Source of the DNA: Hyphomicrobium nitrativorans NL23
GTDB taxonomy: Bacteria; Pseudomonadota; Alphaproteobacteria; Rhizobiales; Hyphomicrobiaceae
Length of the DNA stretch: 64,000 nt
Assembly: GCF_000503895.1 (NCBI RefSeq)
Contig: NC_022997.1
Span: forward strand, 1,942,501 to 2,006,500
Reading direction: 5' to 3'
The notes under the pieces are model-generated. The model ran no database searches and was not told the DNA's origin. It was given only the letters and a program-made list of their open reading frames with translations. A program made the position numbers and the translations under genes. This document shows positions 17,969 to 25,703 of this stretch, piece after piece. Position 1 is the first letter of the stretch; every line of letters begins with the position of its first letter.

Positions 17969-18262
17969 ATGCCCCGAGCCGATAGCTCAGATTCCGGAGA
18001 TGCTCCCATGCGGTCCGCAGATGTCATCGCGATTTCGGAGCCGTTCAACGGGCCGAGGAAGGTCGATGCGGACACGCTGATCCGCAAGGTCGCGGATACC
18101 TTGCATCGCCTCAACCAGCAGATCGCCACGGCGGTCGAAGCGGGTGTGACGATCGAGCTGATGCGCGGCTCGCGCTTTCACAACGGGCGCGGGCAGTGGG
18201 GGGATCAGATGATCCCGATCGTCCGCATTGCGGAGACACCGCGCGAGAATGAGCGGGAGTAG
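17969..18262 (+). CDS. Small hypothetical protein downstream of aceA, 97 residues
   Basis: Not recognised. A strong ribosome site (AGGAGG) precedes the ATG by 7 bp, and the gene sits 10 bp after aceA and 3 bp before the thioesterase gene, so it is clearly translated within the row. After a polar N terminus, the chain has FNGPRKVDADTLIRKVADTLHRLNQQIATAVEAGVTIELM-like helices and a conserved-looking end with FHNGRGQWGDQMIPIVRIAE. No membrane segment or cofactor motif is seen. Co-location suggests a link with acetate or fatty-acid metabolism, by inference only. Confidence 0.75.
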   Translation: MPRADSSDSGDAPMRSADVIAISEPFNGPRKVDADTLIRKVADTLHRLNQQIATAVEAGVTIELMRGSRFHNGRGQWGDQMIPIVRIAETPRENERE

Positions 18263-18265
18263 GCC

Positions 18266-18658
18266 ATGACCGCTTGCGATCTCTCAGAGACGCGCTTCGT
18301 CGAAATCGTGTTTCCCGAACAGGCCAATCACTACGGCACCCTGTTCGGGGGCACCGCCTTGAACCTGATGAGCAAGGCGGCGGCCATTGCGGCCGCGCGG
18401 CGGGCAGGGACGAGCGTCGTCATGGCCTCGTCGGACAAGGTGGACTTTCACTTGCCGGTGGCTGTCGGCCAACTCGTCGAGCTTTGCGCGCGTGTCGAGC
18501 GCGTGGGGCGAAGCTCGATGACGGTGAAGGTGGAGGTCATTGCCGAAACGATCGGCAAGCAGGATCGCAAGCTCGCCATGCAGGGGCGCTTCGAGATGGT
18601 GGCGGTGGATGGCGACGGCCGGCCCACGCCAATCGTCCAGCTGCCGGACAAGAGCTAG
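18266..18658 (+). CDS. Acyl-CoA thioesterase, hotdog fold (YciA/BFIT-like)
   Basis: Predicted cytoplasmic hydrolase of acyl-CoA thioesters. The 130 residues show the hotdog signature NHYGTLFGGTALNLMSKAAAIAA, the central strand segment VMASSDKVDFHLPVAVGQLVEL, and the VGRSSMTVKVEV strand. In E. coli YciA the central helix reads QMD with a catalytic Asp; here the aligned position is Ser (LMS), so activity or mechanism may differ. It starts 3 bp after the 97-residue gene and ends 22 bp before metE. Confidence 0.82.
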   Translation: MTACDLSETRFVEIVFPEQANHYGTLFGGTALNLMSKAAAIAAARRAGTSVVMASSDKVDFHLPVAVGQLVELCARVERVGRSSMTVKVEVIAETIGKQDRKLAMQGRFEMVAVDGDGRPTPIVQLPDKS

Positions 18659-18680
18659 ATTTCAAGAAAGGGTATCGGAC

Positions 18681-20975
18681 ATGATCCAGGCTGCCAATCT
18701 CGGCTTTCCGCGCATCGGCATCAAGCGAGAGCTCAAGAAAGCCACGGAAGCCTATTGGAAAGGCGAGATCGATTATACGGCGCTGCGTAAAGCGGGCGCG
18801 GAGCTGCGTGCGCGCCATTGGCGGCTTCAGAAAGAGGCTGGCATCGACGTTATCCCTTCGAACGATTTCTCGTTCTACGATCAGATGCTCGATGCGGTGG
18901 CGATGGTGGGCGCGGTGCCGCCGCGCTTTAGGACTTCGCAGGAGGGCGTTCGGGTTGTGGCCACGCATCAGACGGCAAGCGCATATGCCGTGATGGCGGA
19001 CGTGGCGGAGCTTTCCGCCGACGAGGCGGCGTCCATCGATTTTGACACGTACTTTGCCATGGCGCGCGGCTCGGATGCCGCGCCCGCAATGGAAATGACG
19101 AAGTGGTTCGACACGAACTATCACTACATCGTGCCGGAGTTCCATGAGGGACAGGCGTTCCGTCTTGTGTCCACCAAGGCGCTCGACGAGTTCAACGAAG
19201 CGAAGGCGCTCGGCATTCACACCCGGCCGGTTCTGATCGGGCCGGTGACGTTCCTGTCGCTCGGCAAGGCGAAAGACGCGAACCTCGATCCCTTGACCCT
19301 TCTCGATGCATTGCTTCCGGTTTACGCGGAGGTGCTGGCGTCGCTCGCGGCGGCGGGAGCGGACTGGGTGCAGATCGACGAGCCGATCCTGGCTCTCGAC
19401 CTTAAAGACAGCCAGAAAGCCGCGTTCGAAGCCGCTTATGCGGCGCTGTCCTCGTGCGGCGTCAAGATCCTGATTGCGGCGTATTTCGATAAGCTTGGCA
19501 GCAATCTCGACGTTGTGCGTTCGCTTCCGGTGGACGGGCTGCACGTCGATCTCGTCCGGGCGCCAGGGCAACTGGAAGACGTGCTCAAGGATTGGCCGTG
19601 GGAGCGTTTGCTGTCTCTTGGCGTGATCGATGGGCGCAATATCTGGCGGGCGGATCTTGAGACGGCTTTTGCGACGGTCGAGACGGCGGTTGCGGCACGC
19701 GGCAAGGGCGGCGTGCAGATTGCGCCCTCATGCTCGCTCATCCATACGCCGGTTGACCTCAATACCGAGCAGAAGCTCGACGCGGAGCTCAAGTCGTGGC
19801 TTGCTTATGCGCGCCAGAAGTTGACCGAGGTTGCCGCACTTAAGACGGCGGCAACCAAGTGCAAAGATGCGGCCGCGCAGGCTTTTGCGGATAGTGCCGA
19901 GGCCGTTGCCTCGCGTGCGGCATCGGCGCGGATCAACAATCCTGCGGTGAAGGCGCGCGTCGGCGCCGTGACGGAAAAGGATCTCGACCGCGGTGCGCCG
20001 TTCAACACGCGGCAGGCCCAACAGCGTGCGCGTCTGGATCTTCCGGCGTTTCCTACGACGACGATCGGCTCGTTCCCGCAGACGGAAGCGGTGCGCAAGG
20101 CGCGTGCCGCCTTCAAGCGGGGAGAGATGGATGCGCCGTCTTACGACGCGTTCCTTATGACCGCGACCGAGGACGCGGTGCGTCGGCAGGAGGAGATCGG
20201 GCTCGACGTGCTCGTTCACGGCGAGTTCGAGCGCAACGATATGGTCGAGTATTTCGGGGAGCAACTTGCGGGCTTCGCCTTCACGCAGAACGGCTGGGTG
20301 CAGTCTTACGGCTCGCGCTACGTCAAGCCGCCGATCATTTTCGGCGACGTCTCGCGCCCGCATCCGATGACGGTGGCATGGTCGAGCTACGCGCAGTCGC
20401 TGACCGAGAAACCGATGAAGGGTATGCTCACAGGACCCGTGACGATCCTGCAGTGGTCGTTCGTCCGTGACGACCAGCCGCGTTCCGAGACGTGCAAGCA
20501 GATCGCGCTCGCCATCCGCGACGAGGTGTCCGATCTCGAACGTGCCGGGATCCCGATCATCCAGATCGACGAGCCGGCGCTGCGCGAGGGGCTTCCGCTC
20601 CGGCACGCCGATTGGGAGGCCTATCTCGCGTGGGCGGTGGATTGTTTCCGGCTGGCTGCCGCCGGTGCCGGCACAGAAACGCAGATCCACACGCATATGT
20701 GCTATTGCGAGTTCAACGACATCATGCCGTCGATTGCGGCGCTCGATGCCGACGTGATTTCGATCGAGACGTCGCGGTCGGATATGGAGCTCCTGGAGAG
20801 CTTCTCCGGTTTCAAGTATCCGAACGAAATCGGACCCGGCGTCTACGACATCCATTCGCCGCGGTGCCCGCATACGCAGGATATGTCGGCGCTTCTCGGC
20901 AAGGCGCGCGAACATCTGGCGCCGGATCAGATCTGGGTCAACCCCGATTGCGGTTTGAAGACGCGGCGGTGGTAA
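18681..20975 (+). CDS. metE: Cobalamin-independent methionine synthase, cut short by an in-frame TAA
   Basis: Transfers a methyl group from methyltetrahydrofolate-triglutamate to homocysteine without B12. The 764 residues cover both barrels, and the zinc ligands are intact: His672, Cys674, Glu696 and Cys757, each at a constant offset of 31 from E. coli His641, Cys643, Glu665 and Cys726. The frame stops at TAA 20973-20975 straight after GLKTRRW, where other MetE proteins have a Glu codon. The same frame then continues EVLPALRNMVAAAREAR to a TGA at 21039-21041, the normal MetE end. So a single GAA to TAA change, or a sequencing error, removes about 22 residues. No B12 riboswitch lies upstream. 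Confidence 0.9.
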   Translation: MIQAANLGFPRIGIKRELKKATEAYWKGEIDYTALRKAGAELRARHWRLQKEAGIDVIPSNDFSFYDQMLDAVAMVGAVPPRFRTSQEGVRVVATHQTASAYAVMADVAELSADEAASIDFDTYFAMARGSDAAPAMEMTKWFDTNYHYIVPEFHEGQAFRLVSTKALDEFNEAKALGIHTRPVLIGPVTFLSLGKAKDANLDPLTLLDALLPVYAEVLASLAAAGADWVQIDEPILALDLKDSQKAAFEAAYAALSSCGVKILIAAYFDKLGSNLDVVRSLPVDGLHVDLVRAPGQLEDVLKDWPWERLLSLGVIDGRNIWRADLETAFATVETAVAARGKGGVQIAPSCSLIHTPVDLNTEQKLDAELKSWLAYARQKLTEVAALKTAATKCKDAAAQAFADSAEAVASRAASARINNPAVKARVGAVTEKDLDRGAPFNTRQAQQRARLDLPAFPTTTIGSFPQTEAVRKARAAFKRGEMDAPSYDAFLMTATEDAVRRQEEIGLDVLVHGEFERNDMVEYFGEQLAGFAFTQNGWVQSYGSRYVKPPIIFGDVSRPHPMTVAWSSYAQSLTEKPMKGMLTGPVTILQWSFVRDDQPRSETCKQIALAIRDEVSDLERAGIPIIQIDEPALREGLPLRHADWEAYLAWAVDCFRLAAAGAGTETQIHTHMCYCEFNDIMPSIAALDADVISIETSRSDMELLESFSGFKYPNEIGPGVYDIHSPRCPHTQDMSALLGKAREHLAPDQIWVNPDCGLKTRRW

Positions 20976-21083
20976 GAGGTGCTGCCTGCGTTGAGAAACA
21001 TGGTGGCCGCGGCGCGGGAGGCGCGTGGCGGCAGAGGTTGACCCCTGGCTTACAAAGCCAAGTCTAAGCGCATGAGATCGGAG

Positions 21084-21113
21084 GTGCCGGCGACAGGATC
21101 GGCGGCACTTTTT
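21084..21113 (+). terminator. Intrinsic terminator after metE
   Basis: GTGCCG (21084-21089) and CGGCAC (21103-21108) form a stem followed by five T. It lies 43 bp past the original metE stop at 21041, which supports that stop as the ancestral end. From here to the tRNA at 21350 I see no gene; a short open frame at 21072-21320 is not convincing. Confidence 0.65.
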
Positions 21114-21349
21114 CGTCGTGCTGTCGTTTGCTGCACGCAGCCTGTCATGTCCAAGCGGTGTGCCTGCGCGCTCGGCGCTACGCCTCAGCAGCTAAGATCG
21201 CTGGTGGAGGGCCGGTTTCGTGTTGGACATCGCCGTTTTGAGACGCCGGAGGAGCATCTGGGGCGGAGCACCCGGAGCACATTTGCTCCCGCTGCTTCAA
21301 CTCCAAACGTGGCGGCATAAATTATTGTTTCTTATGTAATAATCTAGCT

Positions 21350-21424
21350 TGGCTCCGCGGGTAGGATTCGAACCTACGACCGTCCGATTAACAGTCGGAT
21401 GCTCTACCACTGAGCTACCGCGGA
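21350..21424 (-). tRNA. tRNA-Asn (GTT)
   Basis: Minus strand. The acceptor arms TCCGCGG and CCGCGGA pair perfectly, followed by G and an encoded CCA. The D-arm reads TAGCTCAGTGGTAGAGC, the anticodon loop CTGTTAA with GTT, and the T-arm GGTTCGAATCC. The length is 75 nt. Confidence 0.97.
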
Positions 21425-21590
21425 ATGTCTCTGAACGCGTCAGAGAGCCGGGCTCATAGCAGATGGTTGCGCCGGGGGCCAGAGGGTAGGCGAAAAAAGT
21501 CTGCGGCGAAGCGGGTCATCCCGTGGGAAGGTGCCGTTTCACGGGCTTGGTGCGCGTGCCCCTCATATTGCCGCGGCCGAGATCTTTGGC

Positions 21591-21821
21591 CTAGGCCCCA
21601 AATCCAATCAGGATGGCCTCCCGACGCGAGGGGTTTTGTGCGGCTGGCAGGAGCGAGGTTGCAGCGCACCTCATGATTTGCAGGATCTTGCGACGCGCTG
21701 GAAGCACGCCGCCGGCATGAAGCGCTCGACCGATGCGCAAGCATCGCTCTTCGCGCTTCTCCTCGCCCTCGGCCCATCTCGTCTCAATCGTGACGGCATC
21801 CTGATTGGATTTGGAACCTAG
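21591..21821. mobile_element. 231-bp MITE-like element with 25-bp terminal inverted repeats
   Basis: The left end (21591-21615) begins CTAGGCCCCAAATCCAATC and the right end (21797-21821) is its inverted copy with two mismatches in 25. The interior has no convincing gene; it holds a GATGC-GCAA-GCATC hairpin near 21735. The right terminal repeat contains the stop codon of actP (21818-21820), so the element forms the actP 3' end. No clear target duplication beyond the repeat itself is visible. It may be a non-autonomous insertion or a large palindromic repeat; no transposase is nearby. Confidence 0.65.
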
Positions 21822-23404
21822 TGAGACGACGCGGCGCCGATGCCGATGCCGGTCTCCGAGCGGATGAACTGATCCTCGAAGGCGGCGCGCTCCTTTGCGG
21901 CGCGGGCGCTCCCGTCGAGCTTCGAGACGATGTAAATGCCGAGGAAGGCGATCGTCATCGAGAACAGGGCCGGGCTGTCGTAGGGGAAGAGCGCTTTCGG
22001 GAAGCCGAAGGTGTTGACCCATACGGCCGGGCTCAAGAGCACCATCGTCACGGCCGATACGAGGCCCAGGAAGCCGCCGACGACCGCGCCGCGTGTCGTC
22101 GTCCCGCTCCAGACGATGCTCATCAGGAGCACCGGAAAATTGCAGCTTGCGGCGATTGCGAACGCCAGGCCGACCATGAACGCCACGTTCTGGTTTTCGA
22201 ACACGTAGCCGAGGAAAATCGCGACGATGCCGATGACGACCGCAGAGATGCGCGAAATGCGCACTTCGGTCGCTTCCGTGCTGCGGCCCTTGGCGAAGAT
22301 GCTGGCGTAGAGATCGTGACTGATGGCGGACGCGCCGGCGAGCGTCAGGCCCGCGACCACGGCCAGGATGGTCGCGAAGGCGACAGCGGAGATAAAGCCC
22401 AGGAAGAGCGAGCCGCCGATGGCGTGCGAAAGATGGACGGCCGCCATGTTCGTGCCGCCGATCATGGTGGCCAGCGGGTCGAAGGTGCCGTCCGCGCCAG
22501 CGCGGAAATAGGCGGGGTCGCTCATCAGAAGTGTGATGGCGCCGAAGCCGATGATGAAGGTGAGAATGTAGAAATAGCCGATCAGTCCAGTTGCGTAGAA
22601 GACGGATTTGCGGGCTGCCTTGGCGTCTTTCACGGTGAAGAAGCGCATGAGGATGTGGGGCAGGCCCGCCGTGCCGAACATCAGCGCGAGCCCGAGCGAG
22701 ATCGCCGAGATCGGATCGGACACGAGCTTGCCCGGCGAGAGGATGGCGAGGCCGTCGGGGTGGATGTCGGTTGCCGCGCGAAACATCGCGTTGGGCGAAA
22801 AGCCGAAGTTGGCGAGCACCATGACCGCCATGAACGTCGCGCCGCCGAGCAGCAGGCAAGCCTTGATGATCTGCACCCACGTCGTCGCCACCATGCCGCC
22901 CGTCGCGACGTAGGTCACCATCAGCGCGCCGACAGCTATCACGGCGTAAAGATAGGGAAGGCCGAACAGCAGCTCGATCAGCTTGCCGGCGCCGACCATC
23001 TGGGCGATCAGGTAGAACGCGACGACCGTCAGTGTGCCGATGGCGGAGAGCGTGCGGATGGGTCCCGCTTCGAGGCGATAGGCCACGACGTCGGCGAAGG
23101 TGTAACGGCCGAGGTTGCGCAAGCGCTCGGCGATCAGGAACAGCACGATCGGCCAGCCGACTAGCCAGCCCACGGAGTAGATGAGACCGTCGAAGCCGGA
23201 CGCGAAGACGAGACCGGAGATGCCGAGGAAGGATGCGGCCGACATGTAGTCGCCGGCGATGGCGAGGCCGTTCTGGGTGCCGGTGATACCGCCGCCCGCG
23301 GTGTAGAAGTCGGATGCGGAGCGGACACGGCTCGCGGCCCAGCGGGTGATGACGAGCGTGACGGCCACGAAAATCAGGAACATGACGACGGCAGGGATGT
23401 TCAC
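21818..23404 (-). CDS. actP: Cation/acetate symporter (ActP-like sodium:solute symporter)
   Basis: Predicted acetate and short monocarboxylate uptake by sodium or proton symport. The 528 residues have about 13 hydrophobic helices and sodium/solute-symporter landmarks: [33 protein letters not shown] near residue 30, [37 protein letters not shown] and [24 protein letters not shown]. The GTG start at 23404 overlaps the TGA of the DUF485 gene (GTGA), the usual yjcH-actP coupling. Co-occurrence with aceA and the acetate regulator nearby supports acetate use. The stop lies inside an inverted repeat. Confidence 0.92.
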   Translation of the reverse strand: MNIPAVVMFLIFVAVTLVITRWAASRVRSASDFYTAGGGITGTQNGLAIAGDYMSAASFLGISGLVFASGFDGLIYSVGWLVGWPIVLFLIAERLRNLGRYTFADVVAYRLEAGPIRTLSAIGTLTVVAFYLIAQMVGAGKLIELLFGLPYLYAVIAVGALMVTYVATGGMVATTWVQIIKACLLLGGATFMAVMVLANFGFSPNAMFRAATDIHPDGLAILSPGKLVSDPISAISLGLALMFGTAGLPHILMRFFTVKDAKAARKSVFYATGLIGYFYILTFIIGFGAITLLMSDPAYFRAGADGTFDPLATMIGGTNMAAVHLSHAIGGSLFLGFISAVAFATILAVVAGLTLAGASAISHDLYASIFAKGRSTEATEVRISRISAVVIGIVAIFLGYVFENQNVAFMVGLAFAIAASCNFPVLLMSIVWSGTTTRGAVVGGFLGLVSAVTMVLLSPAVWVNTFGFPKALFPYDSPALFSMTIAFLGIYIVSKLDGSARAAKERAAFEDQFIRSETGIGIGAASSH

Positions 23405-23718
23405 GAGGCGGCCCTCGCGACGATGCTGTCGATCCTGGCGTCGAAGTCGCTGTTGGCGCGGTGGGCGTAGAAGCCGGTGAGCGCTACCGCCAGGACGATG
23501 GTGCCGACGCCTGCCGCGATGCCGACGGTCATGGTGCCGTCTCCGATGGGACGGGCAAGGAGGCCGGGGGCGAAGGCCACGAGCAGGATGAAGCCGAAAT
23601 AGACGGCCAATGTCACGGCCGAGAGAACCCAGGCGAGGCGCGTGCGCCGCTTTACGACAGGGTAGAATTCTGGGTCGCGCTTGACCTTCTCGATCATCGC
23701 GGCGGTATCCGTTAGCAT
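23401..23718 (-). CDS. DUF485 membrane protein (YjcH-like), partner of ActP
   Basis: Small inner-membrane protein almost always encoded just before actP. The 105 residues carry [35 protein letters not shown]-type features: a charged N terminus, then two transmembrane helices (near 32-55 and 68-90) separated by a GDGTMTVGI loop, then [14 protein letters not shown], the conserved DUF485 ending. It overlaps actP by 4 bp. Its exact role with ActP is not established. Confidence 0.9.
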   Translation of the reverse strand: MLTDTAAMIEKVKRDPEFYPVVKRRTRLAWVLSAVTLAVYFGFILLVAFAPGLLARPIGDGTMTVGIAAGVGTIVLAVALTGFYAHRANSDFDARIDSIVARAAS

Positions 23719-23913
23719 TTGGGCCCGTTCCCCCGATTGGCAGCCTTGCCGGCAGGCCGGTGGCTCTCATCTCGTCATTGGCCGAAAGATTAGCGGATTG
23801 GAGCCTGAGCGAAAGCTGTTCCTTGGGAGGCTGTCCCAAGAATTGTCGCGCGGGCGTGCCGCGCGCACAGGCCACGGCTCGGCTCTCAACATGATGGGCG
23901 TACTTGGAAATTT

Positions 23914-23987
23914 TGGAGGCCACGGCCGGAATCGAACCGGCGTATACGGATTTGCAGTCCGCTGCGTCACCACTCCGCCACGTGGCC
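23914..23987 (-). tRNA. tRNA-Cys (GCA)
   Basis: Minus strand, 74 nt. The acceptor arms GGCCACG and CGTGGCC pair perfectly, the discriminator is T as expected for tRNA-Cys, and CCA is encoded. The anticodon loop is CTGCAAA with GCA and the T-arm GGTTCGATTCC. Confidence 0.97.
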
Positions 23988-24173
23988 TCTCGATGGACGT
24001 CGGCAAAAGGAGGTGGTGGGCTCCTTTTCATGTCCGGTTGCGCGTTCGAAGGACGCGATCCGAAGATCTTCCCGTCTCGGCGCCGCACGCATCTATCATA
24101 TAGACAAAGGCTAGGACAAGCTCAGGGTTTATCCGGAGCGGAGGAGCGGGCTATCGGGAACGGGAAATGGAGG

Positions 24174-24566
24174 ATGCGTGCGGCCCGGCCGTGGCGGGAC
24201 AAGCTGGAGGCTGCGGCCCGGCGCGCCAAACGCGATGGCGTGGCGCTCTATCTGGCGGCCCGCGATCCGCGTGTGTCCTGGGTGGTCAAGGCGCTCGCGG
24301 TGCTGGTTGCAGCCTATGTCCTCTCACCCATCGATCTCATTCCCGACTTCATCCCCGTGCTGGGGCTGCTCGACGAACTGATCCTCCTGCCGCTCGCCGT
24401 GGTCTCGATCGCGCGCCTCATCGATCCCGTGCTGATGGCCGAGTTCAGAGCCGAGGCGGAGACACTGGCCGACCGGCCCCGCAGCCGGCTCGGGATCGTG
24501 GTCGTGGCGGTCGTCTGGAGCGCGGCGGCGTTTGCGGTTTGTTGGGCGCTTTGGCCCAGGGGATAG
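24174..24566 (+). CDS. YkvA family (DUF1232) membrane protein
   Basis: The 130-residue protein contains the DUF1232 core: KALAVLVAAYVLSPIDLIPDFIPVLGLLDELILLPLAV at about residues 38-75, in which the SPIDLIPDFIP motif is diagnostic. A second hydrophobic helix lies near the C terminus (IVVVAVVWSAAAFAVCWAL), so it is probably a two-helix inner-membrane protein. The ATG at 24174 has GGAGG 4-5 bp upstream. Function in bacteria is unknown. It stands between tRNA-Cys and the Pcm-like gene. Confidence 0.85.
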   Translation: MRAARPWRDKLEAAARRAKRDGVALYLAARDPRVSWVVKALAVLVAAYVLSPIDLIPDFIPVLGLLDELILLPLAVVSIARLIDPVLMAEFRAEAETLADRPRSRLGIVVVAVVWSAAAFAVCWALWPRG

Positions 24567-24683
24567 AACAGGCGCGGCGTCGCGCGCTGTGGCCGCGGGC
24601 TGCAACTTCGCATATGTTCGGCTCGATCGTGCCCGATAGGATCGGCGCGGTGAGATTTCTGGCGCCCGCCTCGGAGGACCAAC

Positions 24684-25349
24684 ATGGATTACGCCGTACC
24701 GCGCAGGAATATGGTCGAATCGCAGGTGCGGCCGAGCGACGTCACCGATCGTCGCATCATCCGCGCAATGGCGGACATCCCGCGCGAGGCTTTCGTGCCG
24801 GAGGCGTCCCGCCCGGTGGCCTACATGGACGGCCCCGTTGCGCTCGGTTCGTCCTCGGGCGGAGCGCCGCGCACGATGCTGGAGCCCAGGACCTTCGCGA
24901 AGCTCGTTCAGGCGGCGCAGATCGAACCGACCGCTGCCGTCCTCGATATCGGGGCCGCGACCGGCTATTCGTCGGCCATTCTGGCTCGGCTCGGCGGCCG
25001 TGTCGTGGCGCTTGAGAGCGACGCCGCCCTCGCCGCGCTCGCTCGCGAGACCCTGGCCAAAATCGGTGCGGAAGGGATCGAGGTCGTGACCGGCGATCTT
25101 GTGGCCGGCTGGTCCGAGGGCGGGCCCTACGATGCGATCGTGATCGAAGGCGCCGTCGAGACGGTTCCGCCAGGGCTGCTCGATCAACTCAAGGACGGCG
25201 GCCGGTTGGTGGCGATCCTGTCGCGTCACGGCGCCGGGCGGGCGACGGTGTGGCGGCGCGATGGAAGTGTGTTCGGCACGCAAGACGTGTTCGACGCCAA
25301 TAGCGAGGTTTTGCCGGGCTTTGAGCGGGCGCCTGCATTCGTCTTCTGA
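24684..25349 (+). CDS. Protein-L-isoaspartate O-methyltransferase-like protein
   Basis: SAM-dependent methyltransferase of the Pcm family, 221 residues. The N terminus (MVESQVRPSDVTDRRIIRAM) and PREAFVPE match, followed by SAM motif I VLDIGAATGYSSAILARLGG near residue 88 and motif LKDGGRLVAIL near 170. The substrate loop usually reading GxxQTISxP is replaced by GGAPRTMLEPRTFAKL, so true isoaspartate repair is uncertain. Homologs often sit upstream of tolC in Rhizobiales, as here. A true Pcm commonly follows surE, but none is found after surE in this window. Confidence 0.82.
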   Translation: MDYAVPRRNMVESQVRPSDVTDRRIIRAMADIPREAFVPEASRPVAYMDGPVALGSSSGGAPRTMLEPRTFAKLVQAAQIEPTAAVLDIGAATGYSSAILARLGGRVVALESDAALAALARETLAKIGAEGIEVVTGDLVAGWSEGGPYDAIVIEGAVETVPPGLLDQLKDGGRLVAILSRHGAGRATVWRRDGSVFGTQDVFDANSEVLPGFERAPAFVF

Positions 25350-25703
25350 TATTTCGAGGCTGGCCCCTTGCAGAGGCTGGTCTCCTTCCTAATCTTGCAG
25401 TGCGCAGCGGGCGGAGCGTCCGTTGCGGCTTGTCGATGTTTTTCTTGCATTTCAGTAGCTTGCTTAAGCGACGCGGGCGGCGGCTGCCGTCCCGTCTCGC
25501 TGCTCCCAGCTCGATGTGTGTGGGAATGCTGCCACGCACACGCCGGCATGTGCCCGGTGCGGCTTGTCTTGTCCTTCTTCGAATCGGATGCCTCCTCTAG
25601 AATCGTTAACTGTTGAGAAATTTTTGGGGGGAGCGTCCGCCACTTGGCAGCCGGCATTTGCGACGGGCCTTGTTGGAGTGGAGCCGTCTAGGCAGGTCTT
25701 GGA
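25350..25703. other. Intergenic region upstream of tolC
   Basis: 354 bp without a convincing gene. It has a GT/CT-rich centre and an AT-rich stretch near 25600-25625 (TCGTTAACTGTTGAG, then AATTTTTGGGGGG) that may hold the tolC promoter. No RNA family recognised. Confidence 0.4.

Noticed and set aside
21072-21320. 82-codon open frame between metE and tRNA-Asn
   Set aside because: Begins before the metE terminator and covers its hairpin, no ribosome site, no recognisable sequence.
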